A DNA stretch of 64,000 bases from Chitinophaga varians (GCF_014529945.1 NZ_JACVFB010000001.1:1240001-1304000), one strand, 5' to 3'. Numbered from the stretch's first letter, positions 25,034-33,594 are shown. A program made the numbers and translations. Notes: generated from the letters alone by a model not told the origin.

Positions 25034-25990
25034 ATGAAATTATTTGTACTAAGCATCCTGTTGATCATAACATTATCCGCCTATGCTCAACAGAACAGGC
25101 AGCCTCCAGTCCCATTATTCGACCAGGCCAAAGAAATGTATAATGCCGGAAAATACGACGAGGCATTGTTGCTGGTGAATCAATTATTGGCTAATAATAT
25201 GGTCAGTGAAAGGATCTTCGACCTGAGAGGCGAAATCTACCTGGCCAAAGGTGATATGGATTCCGCGTTGGTGAATTACCGGGCGGGCCTGTTACTGGCC
25301 CCCACTTATCCGACGATTTATTTCCACCGTGCCTTTGCCTATTGCAAGATACACCTGTATGATGAGGGCATAGAAGACTTCAATACTGCCATAAAGTATG
25401 CAGGTAGTGATTCTGCTAAATATGCTATTATCGCCAACAGGGGAATGGCACGCATGATGAGCGGAGATTTTTCGGAAGCCTACAACGATTATAAAATGGT
25501 GCTTCAATTCGATTCAACCGATGTGATGTCAACGGTGGCGATGGGCTCCGTACTGAGGAAATTAGGGAAGAAGAATGAAGCTACCGCCTATTACGAAAAG
25601 GCGGTTCGCCTTGCCCCGAATGAGATTGTCACTGTCGGGGACCTGGGGTTCCACTATATGAGCCTGGGAGATTATAAAGGGGCCATCAGACAATATACCA
25701 AAGTGCTTGAAATAGATCCCGATAATGCTATTGCCTACAATAATATGGGGCATGCAAAGTATCAGCTGAAAGACCTGAAGAATGCTTTAAAAGATATCCA
25801 GCGGTCTATTGCCTTAGATCCGAAAAACTCCTACGCCTACCGGAACAGGGCTTTGGTATATCTGGCAATGAATCAGTCTGATAAAGCCTGTGAAGATCTT
25901 CATCAGGCCATTAACCTGGGTTATACTACTATGTACGGAGACGATGTGCAACAGTTATTGGAAAAGCACTGCGTTTTTAAAGGGCTGTGA
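25034..25990 (+). CDS. Secreted TPR-repeat protein
   Basis: 318 residues when started at MKLFVLSILLIITLSAYAQQ, a typical Sec signal peptide; an ATG eleven codons earlier would put hydrophilic residues in front of it. The rest is tandem tetratricopeptide repeats, roughly seven: AKEMYNAGKYDEALLLVNQ, YLAKGDMDSALVNYRAGL, AYCKIHLYDEGIEDFNTA, LRKLGKKNEATAYYEKA, HYMSLGDYKGAIRQYTKV, HAKYQLKDLKNALKDIQRS and YLAMNQSDKACEDLHQA. TPRs mediate protein-protein contact. It is periplasmic and its partner is unknown. It stands alone between the Lnt-like gene and a convergent oxidoreductase. Confidence 0.88.
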   Translation: MKLFVLSILLIITLSAYAQQNRQPPVPLFDQAKEMYNAGKYDEALLLVNQLLANNMVSERIFDLRGEIYLAKGDMDSALVNYRAGLLLAPTYPTIYFHRAFAYCKIHLYDEGIEDFNTAIKYAGSDSAKYAIIANRGMARMMSGDFSEAYNDYKMVLQFDSTDVMSTVAMGSVLRKLGKKNEATAYYEKAVRLAPNEIVTVGDLGFHYMSLGDYKGAIRQYTKVLEIDPDNAIAYNNMGHAKYQLKDLKNALKDIQRSIALDPKNSYAYRNRALVYLAMNQSDKACEDLHQAINLGYTTMYGDDVQQLLEKHCVFKGL

Positions 25991-26009
25991 ACTATTCCTC
26001 ACCATGCAC

Positions 26010-26033
26010 AAAAAAAGAGGACCGTAGCCCTCT
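26010..26033 (-). terminator. Short intrinsic terminator for the Gfo/Idh/MocA gene
   Basis: agagg (26016-26020) pairs with cctct (26029-26033). On the minus strand the stem is followed by a run of T (complement of 26010-26015). It lies directly after the stop of the convergent oxidoreductase gene (26038). Confidence 0.5.
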
Positions 26034-26037
26034 CTGA

Positions 26038-27465
26038 TTAAACTTTATAGTATTGCTCCCAACCTTTCCTGGGTGGAGGACCGATGAGCAATTCATTGGC
26101 ATGTTTATTATTCGTGATGATCTTCTTTTCCCGGTCGAACTGTAATTTCTCTCCTGTCCACTGGGCGAGCACACCGAGACAGAAGACCTGACTGAGCGGA
26201 CCAGCAATGGCGAACGGAGACCGGGTTTGCTCTTCCCCTTTGCAAGCCAACAGGAAGTTCCTGAAGTGGTTAGATGGACTTGCCGGTACTACTGGCAGCT
26301 TGCCTGCCATTTCATTTGCTTTTTCTTCCGGGATGATAGAGAGCGTACTGCCATGTGAGCCTCCTTTAAAGGTGAGGTCTTTGCTGTAGATGATCTTACC
26401 AGGGTTCAGTTTAGCAGGTGCGATAGCGCCATTGCTGGGAGGTGGAATATTCGGATCGAGTCCTGATACACCGTAGCCGGCAGGAATGGGCGGCAGGTTA
26501 TCTACGCCGTCATACCAGGTGATGTCCAGTGCAGGCATGTTTCCTCTTTTGGGGAATTTGAACGCCAGCGTGGAAGACATGGGGTAGAAGAAGTTATTGT
26601 GCCCGGTGAGCTTGATGGGATCAATTTCGTATGGTAGGCCGAGATCGAGGAATTGGTGAGCGGTATCGATGATATGTGCGCCCCAGTCGCCCAGTGCGCC
26701 CATGCCGAAGTCGAACCAACAGCGCCACTGGCCGTTGACGAAATCTTTGTTATAGGAGTGCCCTTGTGTGGCCATCTGCCAGATATTCCAGTCGAGGGTG
26801 GCCGGCGCCTGTTCTGCCGCGGGAAACGAAGTGATATTGGGGTTCCAGCCATGCCAGCGCCGGGGAGAGTTCATATGGGCGGTAATGGCCGTAACGTCTT
26901 TGATGATACCGGCTTCTGTCCAGGCTTTAAACTGGAAGTAGTTGGCTTCCGAATGTCCCTGGTTGCCCATTTGCGTCACTACTTTCGGATGTTTGCGGGC
27001 AGCCTTCATCATCAGTTCCACCTCGTTGAATGTGCGTGCCATGGGCTTTTCTACATATACGTGTTTGCCCAGGCCTATCGCCATCATGGTGATCGGGAAA
27101 TGGGAGAAGTCAGGCACGCCGATGGATACCGCATCGATCTGGTTACCCATTTTATCGAACATCTGACGGAAATCCTGGAAGCGGGGTACGTTAGGGAACA
27201 TTTTCATGACCTCCAGGGTATGTGGTGCGCCCATGTCTACATCACAGAGTGCTACAATGTTGGCCAGCCCCGTTTTATAGAGCGCCTGAGCAATCTCTCC
27301 GCCTCTGTTGCCTATACCGATGAAGGCGAGGTTTACTTTTTCGTTAGGCCCGATTTTGCGGGTATACGGCTTTGCTGCAGCCATCAGCAAACCTGGGGTG
27401 GCGGTGGCCAGGGTGGCCAGTGCCGCCTGCTTCAGGAAGCTCCGTCTTGAGTTGTTGTGATTCAT
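26038..27465 (-). CDS. Tat-exported Gfo/Idh/MocA-family oxidoreductase
   Basis: 475 residues. A Tat signal (RRSFLKQAALATLA at 7-20) shows export of a folded, cofactor-loaded enzyme. The N-terminal Rossmann domain starts VNLAFIGIGNRGGEIAQAL (44-62) and contains the family's EKP motif (KHVYVEKPMA). The C-terminal domain has GDWGAHIIDTAHQFLDLGLP. Exported members with this length include GH109-type NAD-dependent glycosidases and sugar dehydrogenases; an NAD-dependent action on a sugar in the periplasm is the best guess. A good promoter (27490-27514) precedes it. No sugar-locus neighbour is adjacent. Confidence 0.88.
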   Translation of the reverse strand: MNHNNSRRSFLKQAALATLATATPGLLMAAAKPYTRKIGPNEKVNLAFIGIGNRGGEIAQALYKTGLANIVALCDVDMGAPHTLEVMKMFPNVPRFQDFRQMFDKMGNQIDAVSIGVPDFSHFPITMMAIGLGKHVYVEKPMARTFNEVELMMKAARKHPKVVTQMGNQGHSEANYFQFKAWTEAGIIKDVTAITAHMNSPRRWHGWNPNITSFPAAEQAPATLDWNIWQMATQGHSYNKDFVNGQWRCWFDFGMGALGDWGAHIIDTAHQFLDLGLPYEIDPIKLTGHNNFFYPMSSTLAFKFPKRGNMPALDITWYDGVDNLPPIPAGYGVSGLDPNIPPPSNGAIAPAKLNPGKIIYSKDLTFKGGSHGSTLSIIPEEKANEMAGKLPVVPASPSNHFRNFLLACKGEEQTRSPFAIAGPLSQVFCLGVLAQWTGEKLQFDREKKIITNNKHANELLIGPPPRKGWEQYYKV

Positions 27466-27489
27466 CGCGTGAATTGTTAATTACGACCT

Positions 27490-27514
27490 CCAAAATAGAA
27501 AAAAGATTTTGCAA
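27490..27514 (-). promoter_or_regulatory. Bacteroidota-type promoter for the oxidoreductase gene
   Basis: Minus-strand TATTTTGG (27490-27497) matches TAnnTTTG at all fixed positions but one, with TTGC (27511-27514) as the -33 element at suitable spacing. The ATG at 27465 follows 24 bases downstream of the -7 box. The rest of the 296-bp gap up to 27761 shows nothing further. Confidence 0.5.
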
Positions 27515-27761
27515 TCGATGGAAATTTAAGGCAAATTAATGGAGTGGCCATTGAAAATGCAAGGCAGGAAGGGCCGGCGGTTATAAGATTCTGGTTGTAA
27601 TTATTTGATTCATAGTATTATAAATATTGTTATATTTTAATGGTTAATCAAAAAAGAATCGATATTGATCAAAATAGAACAAGACACAGGTTTTGTTTAC
27701 CCTATCTCCTTTAAATTTTGTGCGTTATTCGGATTAGTTTTATAGACTCAAATAATAAATA

Positions 27762-28049
27762 ATGATCCTGGAAGTCGCCATATTAAGTATCATAGAAGGG
27801 GAGACCAGCAATTTTGAAAAAGCTTTTAAGGAAGCACAAAAAATAATTGCTGCTATGCCTGGCTATATCAGCCACGAATTGCAAAAGTGCATGGAGCATG
27901 ATCACCAGTATATTTTATTAGTAAAATGGAACACACTGGAAGACCATACGATCGGATTTAGACATTCGGAGGAGTATCAGCAATGGAAAGCGCTGTTGCA
28001 CCATTTTTACAACCCGTTTCCTACCGTGGAGCACTATGAGATCGTATAG
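27762..28049 (+). CDS. Antibiotic-biosynthesis-monooxygenase (ABM) domain protein
   Basis: 95 residues, the normal size of a single ABM ferredoxin-like domain. The pattern ILEVAILSIIEGETSNFEKA, a central AMPGYISHELQKCMEHDHQY and YILLVKWNTLEDHTIGFR is characteristic, with the strand order beta-alpha-beta-beta-alpha. Relatives are cofactor-free monooxygenases or quinone/haem-handling proteins that dimerise; the substrate here is unknown. It is cytosolic and a single gene, convergent with the small membrane protein. Confidence 0.85.
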   Translation: MILEVAILSIIEGETSNFEKAFKEAQKIIAAMPGYISHELQKCMEHDHQYILLVKWNTLEDHTIGFRHSEEYQQWKALLHHFYNPFPTVEHYEIV

Positions 28050-28074
28050 GTTAAACTGATGAAGATATACATAG

Positions 28075-28109
28075 AAAATCCCCGTCAATCATAAGCTGAC
28101 GGAGCTTTT
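28075..28109. terminator. Bidirectional terminator hairpin
   Basis: ccgtca (28082-28087) pairs with tgacgg (28097-28102), flanked by gaaaa on one side and ttttc on the other. It lies between the convergent ABM gene (stop 28049) and the small membrane protein gene (stop 28133). Confidence 0.55.
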
Positions 28110-28132
28110 CCGGTATAAGATATCGGCGCTCG

Positions 28133-28315
28133 TTATTTCGCCCGGAGGTTCCTGACAATAACGACTATTGACAGCAGAAAAGTGATAATATAGACGGTTG
28201 CCAGTGCTGGCTTTTTGAATGTTAAATTTTCAACATCGAATTGTTTGTACATAGCGGATCCTACAATGATCGCTATAATGACGAATGGAATGGATAATGT
28301 TTTTTTGCTACTCAT
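28133..28315 (-). CDS. Small two-helix membrane protein, unknown
   Basis: 60 residues with two clear hydrophobic helices, SIPFVIIAIIVGSAMY (8-23) and ALATVYIITFLLSIVVIV (37-54), a short loop and a positively charged C-terminus (RNLRAK). The size and topology are those of small inner-membrane proteins. I do not recognise a family. The coding evidence is the hydrophobic pattern, a sensible start and a terminator directly downstream. Confidence 0.5.
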   Translation of the reverse strand: MSSKKTLSIPFVIIAIIVGSAMYKQFDVENLTFKKPALATVYIITFLLSIVVIVRNLRAK

Positions 28316-28514
28316 AGGTTGACGTATTTAATTAGTGTGCCAGTTTTATTTATCTCCACAAGATGGCTGTCAGCATAAAAATAAAATATTTACAGTGATA
28401 ATCCAATGTTTTAAGTTGGCCTGATAGCTTTCCCCCTGCCGATGAAAATCAGACCAGTCCCACTTTTTACCAAATGTTACATCCCATACCACAGGATTTT
28501 GCTAACTTTCTGCT

Positions 28515-28697
28515 ATGAAAGAACTGATCGATTATATCTTGCAGTTTGGGAACCTGAACAAACAACAAATCGACCTTGTGTTGAGTAAGGTGAGTGAATT
28601 AAAACTTCGCAAAGATGAATATTTTTCAGAAGCAGGGCGGATTCCAAAGCAGGTCGGTTTTGTGGTGAATGGTGTTTTCCGGATCGATGCCTGCTGA
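28515..28697 (+). pseudogene. 5' fragment of a Crp/Fnr-type cyclic-nucleotide-binding regulator
   Basis: 60 codons read MKELIDYILQFGNLNKQQID, with LSKVSELKLRKDEYFSEAGR and then QVGFVVNGVFRIDAC before TGA. This is the beginning of the cNMP-binding beta-roll of Bacteroidota Crp/Fnr regulators, normally about 190 residues. After GVFR the usual continuation (about 130 residues with the rest of the beta-roll and the helix-turn-helix) is absent in all plus-strand frames before the next gene. The gene therefore looks truncated by a deletion whose right edge is near 28690-28750, just in front of the NTF2-like gene. Confidence 0.75.
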
Positions 28698-28755
28698 AAT
28701 TCGTATCTTGATGTTGGTATTGGTAGCAACACTTTCGTTAACCTAAAACATACAG

Positions 28756-29115
28756 ATGAGTTCGAATAATAAAGCCGTATTGGAAAAAGCAAATGCAGCG
28801 GTCGCCGCGGGGGATAATGAAGGTTTTCTGCATTTCTGTACTGATGATACCGAATGGACTTTTGTTGGCGACAGGACCCTGCGGGGGAAAGAGGCCGTGC
28901 GCCAGTATATGGCACAAGCATATGCGGAGCCGCCAATATTCATGGTGGAGCAACTGATCGCCGAAGGTGAATGGGTGACGGCAATCGGCAACATCAGCAT
29001 GAAAGACGAACACGGGAAAATGATCGATTATGCTTATTGTGACGTGTGGCGATTCCGCGATGGTAAGATGGCTGCATTAAAGGCTTTCGTCATTGCGACA
29101 GGCCCGGCGCGTTAA
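28756..29115 (+). CDS. NTF2-like / SnoaL-type protein
   Basis: 119 residues, a single NTF2-like cone fold. Markers are AVLEKANAAVAAGDNEGFLH at the N-terminal helix, CTDDTEWTFVGDRTLRGKEA, and late strands EGEWVTAIGNISM and YAYCDVWRFRDGKMA. Members are ketosteroid-isomerase-like enzymes or small-molecule binders; nothing shows the ligand. It is cytosolic. It follows the truncated Crp/Fnr gene, whose loss may have removed its regulator, and ends in a strong hairpin terminator. Confidence 0.82.
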   Translation: MSSNNKAVLEKANAAVAAGDNEGFLHFCTDDTEWTFVGDRTLRGKEAVRQYMAQAYAEPPIFMVEQLIAEGEWVTAIGNISMKDEHGKMIDYAYCDVWRFRDGKMAALKAFVIATGPAR

Positions 29116-29117
29116 TA

Positions 29118-29157
29118 TACAAGCGGCTTCAGAAGGTATGTTTTGAAGCCGCTTGTA
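29118..29157. terminator. 14-bp hairpin between convergent genes
   Basis: 29118-29131 (tacaagcggcttca) is exactly complementary to 29144-29157. It lies between the stop of the NTF2-like gene (29115) and the stop of the convergent beta-lactamase fusion (29178). Confidence 0.7.
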
Positions 29158-29177
29158 ATACCATCAAAATGGAGGTG

Positions 29178-31193
29178 TCAGGGCGTGGTATCTCTGCCTT
29201 CCACCAAAAACTTGTGCGCGTTTTCCAGCAAGGGAAAGGCGTTATTGGAGTTGGTAAAAATAACATAACCCATTTTCAGGTCTTTATACACTTCAAACCT
29301 GCATTGGAAATCACCATTATTACCGCCATGCCCAAACGTTTTACCGAAAGGCGTTTCCCTGATTTGAAGGCTCATCCCCATATAGGTAGGCACCTGCGGC
29401 TTATGGGCCTCTTCTGCTGGATATTCAGCATGTTTCGACAGGATGGTGTTATAGGTTTCCGGCTTTAGTCCTTTCTGCTCCAGCAGATACAGCATAAACC
29501 GGGTAAATACTTTTGCTTCGGTATGCATCGAAGCAGCCATCAGCGGACTTTCCATCAGATTTTTTTTACTGGGCAGGTGATCGTAGTGACCATAGGCCTT
29601 CATCCGCGCTAAAGAATCGTTTTTGGAGAAAAAGGTGTGATATAGTCCAATCGGCTCAATGACTTCTTCCTGCAATACCTGCTCCACTTTCTTTCCGGTA
29701 ATTTTTTCCACCACCATCTTCAGGTATTCAAAGCCCTCGCCTGAATAGTTGTAGGCCGTGCCGGGCGTGAATTTCAGGTCCAGCTTACCATCTTTGTTCA
29801 TCCATCGCCAGTTGGGAAAGCCGGTGCGGTGCGTTAATACATGTCTCGCTGTCATCAGCTTATATCGCTCGTCGTACTCGATATCTTTATAGGGAAGATA
29901 CGTGTATAAAGGCTTGTCCAGGTCGATCACCCCCCGGTCTGCCAGTCGCTCTACTGCAAAAGCAAATACGGGTTTGGTTATCGATGCTGCTTCAAACAAT
30001 GTGTTGTCATTTACCTTCTCTCCGGTCATGGTGTTGCTAACGCCATATGTTTTGTGATAAACCAGCTTTCCGTCTTTGATCAAAGCCAGAGAAACACCGG
30101 GTATGCCATAGTACGCGCAATAGGTGTCGATGAAATGATCTATTTTACCGGCACTGGCGGGCGTAAAATCCAAGAGCACACCCTTCTCAGGAATCAGGTC
30201 CGGCACAGGGGTGGAAGATATACGAAATGCAGGCGCCACGATTGTTTGTCCCGCTTTAACTACTATGGCGACGGGCCCTTCTGTAGCATACACGTTACCC
30301 GCTGATTTGAAGTAGGGCTCGGATAATGCGAGCCTGTATTTTCCGGCAGGCACTTTCACAGTGTAATTTCCCAGGCTATCTACCGCCGCTGTTGTCCAGA
30401 GGGTTGGATTGTCCTGGCTGATGAACCGCACTACGCTGGGGAGTTTTGCTGCCTGTGGGCTGGTCCAGGCCAGTTTCCCTGAAACAGTGGACAATTCCCT
30501 GCCGGCAGGCAGGAAGATGATATCGCCAAGGCTGTAGGGGTTCATGTATTTAGCTGTTCCCGGTCCCCAGGCAGACCAGGAGAAGCTTCCGTCACTGTCT
30601 TTGTCATATACATGAAAATCGAAGCCAACTGATTTACCCACTGCCAGCTCGCTGCCTAACTGAAACCGCCATTCATAGGTGCGGGTATTGCCATGGCGGA
30701 CAACAGCCACTTCCATCATATCCCAGGTAGCTTTACCGGCAAAAGGATCATAGTCGGCCTTGTCGATAGTATGGAGCGTTTTGCTGTACATAAACGACGC
30801 CACGCAGGAACCGGAGAGAAGATGACGCGCGTCGATGCTCACTTCCAGGCCATCCTGGGTGTTCCATCGCACATGTTGCGAGGTGTCTTCCACAAAATCA
30901 TCATCTGTAATCGTGAAGGCCACATATAATGACCGACTGCCGAGGTGATAGCCCAGCTGGAAATAGCCCGAAAAATCGGATTCATTTTGCGGCTTTGTGT
31001 CCGATGGATGTATACCGATCTTATACCTGACAGCATCTTTGGGCCAGTCGGAAAGATCGCCGTCCACCACGACCTTATCAAGCGGATAGGCGTAGGCAAT
31101 GCTTCCATTGTGGGCAAACGCGTGGTTACCCAAAAGGATGCATAGTGCAAACAGGCAAATTGATTTCAACAGCGGTACTGACATGTTTAACAA
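29178..31193 (-). CDS. CBM9-like / carboxypeptidase-like / class C beta-lactamase-family fusion
   Basis: 671 residues. A signal peptide (about 1-27) is followed by a CBM9-like carbohydrate-binding domain (about 30-235; VDGDLSDWPKDAVRY, LYVAFTITDDDF, WNTQDGLEVSIDAR). A short carboxypeptidase-regulatory-like beta-sandwich follows (about 245-325). A serine beta-lactamase/DD-peptidase-type domain (about 345-665) has nucleophile S404 and K407 in AASITKPVFAF, the second motif YSG (family more often YxN) and a C-terminal HGGNNGDF in place of KTG. Known relatives of this domain are esterases, transpeptidase-like enzymes or D-amino-acid hydrolases. The CBM suggests action near glycans in the periplasm or on the surface. 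It is a single gene with a convergent terminator downstream. Confidence 0.85.
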   Translation of the reverse strand: MLNMSVPLLKSICLFALCILLGNHAFAHNGSIAYAYPLDKVVVDGDLSDWPKDAVRYKIGIHPSDTKPQNESDFSGYFQLGYHLGSRSLYVAFTITDDDFVEDTSQHVRWNTQDGLEVSIDARHLLSGSCVASFMYSKTLHTIDKADYDPFAGKATWDMMEVAVVRHGNTRTYEWRFQLGSELAVGKSVGFDFHVYDKDSDGSFSWSAWGPGTAKYMNPYSLGDIIFLPAGRELSTVSGKLAWTSPQAAKLPSVVRFISQDNPTLWTTAAVDSLGNYTVKVPAGKYRLALSEPYFKSAGNVYATEGPVAIVVKAGQTIVAPAFRISSTPVPDLIPEKGVLLDFTPASAGKIDHFIDTYCAYYGIPGVSLALIKDGKLVYHKTYGVSNTMTGEKVNDNTLFEAASITKPVFAFAVERLADRGVIDLDKPLYTYLPYKDIEYDERYKLMTARHVLTHRTGFPNWRWMNKDGKLDLKFTPGTAYNYSGEGFEYLKMVVEKITGKKVEQVLQEEVIEPIGLYHTFFSKNDSLARMKAYGHYDHLPSKKNLMESPLMAASMHTEAKVFTRFMLYLLEQKGLKPETYNTILSKHAEYPAEEAHKPQVPTYMGMSLQIRETPFGKTFGHGGNNGDFQCRFEVYKDLKMGYVIFTNSNNAFPLLENAHKFLVEGRDTTP

Positions 31194-31345
31194 ATTGGAC
31201 GCAGTGTTTAAATAGGTTGATATGCTGATATAAAGACACTGCGGCCGTAAAAAGGTTGCATCGGGGCGCCGATTGCCGGAGACGATTTACAGATAACGCT
31301 TTTTGGGGGGATTGATTTCTGCTAACAGATGGATAATATGAGCTG

Positions 31346-32158
31346 CTATTCGCTCAACATATAATCCAGGATCGGCGCACATTTCTCTTTGCAGGGTTTG
31401 TAATAGGCGCCATGTTTCCAGGTGGCGGATTTGGGAGATAAGCCCCACCAGAATTCTGTCAAAGCCAATGGTTCCATTTGATGGAGAAAGGCGTATTGGA
31501 GTAGTTTAGGCCCGGCGCATTCTCCGGCGCCGGCGGGTGGCTGTCTGTAACCATGTTTCGTGAAGATGTCCACCATGTTTTTTATCTGGCCCGCCTTGTT
31601 GCTGAAGTTATATTGCTCGTGGAGTTTTTTTTGTAAGGCGATGGAATGTGTTTTACGTAGTTCCTTCAGTTGTATGATGGCGGCGTGATGCAGGGTGGCG
31701 TCTTCCTGTACCAGGGCGGCTATTTCACTATTGATTGCTGACAGGCGCACCATGCCCTTATTCAGAAAGCTACCGGCTTGTAGTCCATCGAAAACAGGCC
31801 CTACGAATTTGCGATGATGATTGCCATTGGCCAGTTTGCCTGAAAAGGCCGACAGATAGCCCAGCGTACCATCTTGGGTCCTTACCACCAGGATGCCGAA
31901 CATTTTGCCAATAACGGCGCCATTGCCATGCGTGTCTAATCCGAAGTTGTGTTTCCATTCCTGCTGCCCGGCAAGATGTTGCTGCAAGGCTGCTACGGCT
32001 ATTTCGCAAAGGGGATGGATGTTGTCGGTATCGCCTGTATGAAAAGTGAGCCCCTGCGCCATAGACTGGGCGGCATCCTGGTCTTCAAACCTGCTGAAAA
32101 TACGATCTGCTGTTGACAAGGTTTGAGTACAATCATCTCTGGTGTCGGTCATATTCAC
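31346..32158 (-). CDS. RluA-type N-terminal domain protein lacking the pseudouridine synthase half
   Basis: 270 residues. The sequence matches the N-terminal extension found on the roughly 550-residue Bacteroidota RluA-family pseudouridine synthases: GAVIGKMFGILVV, LGYLSAFSGKLANGNHHRKF, AGECAGPKLLQYAFLHQME, LTEFWWGLSPKSATWKHG and KCAPILDYML. In those enzymes the catalytic domain with the HRLDxxTSG motif follows; here a TAA comes right after LDYMLSE. The downstream 150 bp encodes no catalytic remnant in any frame I translated. It is either a stand-alone version of the domain or a gene that lost its catalytic half. The domain itself is complete and has its own promoter element (32205-32212), so it may still be expressed. 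Confidence 0.75.
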   Translation of the reverse strand: MNMTDTRDDCTQTLSTADRIFSRFEDQDAAQSMAQGLTFHTGDTDNIHPLCEIAVAALQQHLAGQQEWKHNFGLDTHGNGAVIGKMFGILVVRTQDGTLGYLSAFSGKLANGNHHRKFVGPVFDGLQAGSFLNKGMVRLSAINSEIAALVQEDATLHHAAIIQLKELRKTHSIALQKKLHEQYNFSNKAGQIKNMVDIFTKHGYRQPPAGAGECAGPKLLQYAFLHQMEPLALTEFWWGLSPKSATWKHGAYYKPCKEKCAPILDYMLSE

Positions 32159-32204
32159 GTTTGTAACAATCTGCTGTCAGCCGAAGGCTGGCGTTTCAAG
32201 GGCG

Positions 32205-32212
32205 CAAAGGTA
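32205..32212 (-). promoter_or_regulatory. -7 promoter element for the RluA-N gene
   Basis: On the minus strand TACCTTTG matches TAnnTTTG in full and lies 46 bases upstream of the ATG at 32158. No clear -33 TTTG was found. Confidence 0.5.
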
Positions 32213-32702
32213 CGTTATTTTAAAATCAGGAGGAGGCGGTGGTGGAAATATGACGGGAGGCGCCTTCGGTGATCAAATTAAAAAGCGATTAAAAAGTGCT
32301 TAAAATCAGCTTAAATCAAAGCTGCAAAGTAGGGCAGGCGACTGCTATGCTACTACTGAGAAAAAGGAGTGCACTCATTTTAAATATTTTTTTCAGTAGC
32401 AGGAAAGCTGTAATATTGGCAAATAGTCGAGATAAACCCAAACGCTGAACCATAATCTTTAAGCAAATCTGGATAACCCACTTTTAAAATCTGTAATATC
32501 GGAAAACCTACTATTCATCATTCCAAACATGTATGTAACAACAATCATGGTGATGACCGTTTTTGCTGGTGAGTAACTAAAGTTTTCCCGTCGTCTTATA
32601 CGTATACCCTTAAACGTTAGCTGCTGATACGGCTATAGTAAAAGCTATTTTTCATGCAGACACCATAGCAATCTAAAATCCAAAAACCCAAAATCTTAAC
32701 CG
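32213..32702. other. Long intergenic/leader region before the M57 protease gene
   Basis: No coding potential was seen. It contains an imperfect inverted repeat (32348-32365 with 32387-32401, around an AT-rich loop) and the short palindrome gagtgcactc (32367-32376). These could be part of a structured leader RNA. No convincing -7 element for the protease gene was found. Confidence 0.4.
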
Positions 32703-33527
32703 ATGAAAAATCAAGCAATTTTTTTCCTGGTCTGCCTGCTGGCAGGTTCATTCCTCACTTCCTGCCGGAAAGACAGCCATCAGGGCAGTACTGATAAGCC
32801 CGATGTCTCCAAAGACGTACTGGCACAGATCAAGGCGAAAGGTTTCAGCACCAGTAATGTACACGCCGTTGATGGTGGCTATCTCGTGGAAGGAGATATT
32901 TTTCTCTCTTCAAAAGACCTGGGCAAGGTCGCCAAAACGAATAAAGTAAGAGTAGCCAAAACAGAACAGTATTCCACCAATAACCTGGTAAGTGCGCTGC
33001 CACGTGTGATCACGGTGCGGGTCACCAATCTGGGTACTGCTTTTGTACAAGGCACCGACCTGGCCATTCAGCGTTATAACGCATTGGGCCTGCGTATCCG
33101 CTTCCAGCGTATCACCAGCGGTACGGCAGACATCACCATCCAGGGCTTCTACGAAGGTCCCAGCGGTGGCTACATTACCCTGGGATCATCCGGCTTCCCT
33201 ACTGATGCAGGTGATCCTTTCGATGTGATACAAATGAATACCCATCCGTATGCGTACGGCAGTAACCCGAATGTACAGTATGTAGGTTCTGTGCTCCAGC
33301 ACGAAATAGGCCACTGCATTGGTATGCGTCATACCGACTATATGGACCGTTCCTATAGCTGCGGTGGTGATCCAATCGATGAAGGCGACGGTGGCGTAGG
33401 GGCCGTATACCTGCCCGGTACCCCCAGCGACCCTGATCCCAACTCCTGGATGCTGTCCTGCTCCAATGGCGGCAACCGCACGTTTAATGCCAATGATATC
33501 ATTGCGTTAAACTATCTCTATCATTAA
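32703..33527 (+). CDS. M57-family zinc metalloprotease lipoprotein
   Basis: 274 residues. The lipoprotein signal ends LTSC (cysteine 21). The catalytic motif HEIGHCIGMRHTD (200-212) supplies zinc ligands H200, H204 and H210 with E201 as general base, an extended HExxHxxGxxH pattern typical of the dual-action HEIGH (M57) group. Upstream is a propeptide-like region (about 30-98) with KDVLAQIKAKGFS. The catalytic domain starts about 100, and a C-terminal cysteine-containing part ends with TFNANDIIALNYLYH. It acts on the outside of the membrane, with unknown substrate. It is a single gene with a strong terminator after it. Confidence 0.9.
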   Translation: MKNQAIFFLVCLLAGSFLTSCRKDSHQGSTDKPDVSKDVLAQIKAKGFSTSNVHAVDGGYLVEGDIFLSSKDLGKVAKTNKVRVAKTEQYSTNNLVSALPRVITVRVTNLGTAFVQGTDLAIQRYNALGLRIRFQRITSGTADITIQGFYEGPSGGYITLGSSGFPTDAGDPFDVIQMNTHPYAYGSNPNVQYVGSVLQHEIGHCIGMRHTDYMDRSYSCGGDPIDEGDGGVGAVYLPGTPSDPDPNSWMLSCSNGGNRTFNANDIIALNYLYH

Positions 33528-33558
33528 TCCACCGCTAACGGGAAATGCATGAAAAAAG

Positions 33559-33594
33559 AAGGTTACACCGCAGTACTCCTGCCGGTGTAACCTT
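33559..33594 (+). terminator. Intrinsic terminator after the M57 gene
   Basis: aaggttacaccg (33559-33570) pairs exactly with 33583-33594 and is followed by ttttattt. The complementary strand offers a run of T too, so it may also serve the convergent GH74-like gene ending at 33632. Confidence 0.8.

Noticed and set aside
26653..27450. A 265-codon plus-strand frame
   Set aside because: Antisense to the Gfo/Idh/MocA gene, which has a Tat signal, Rossmann loop and EKP motif.
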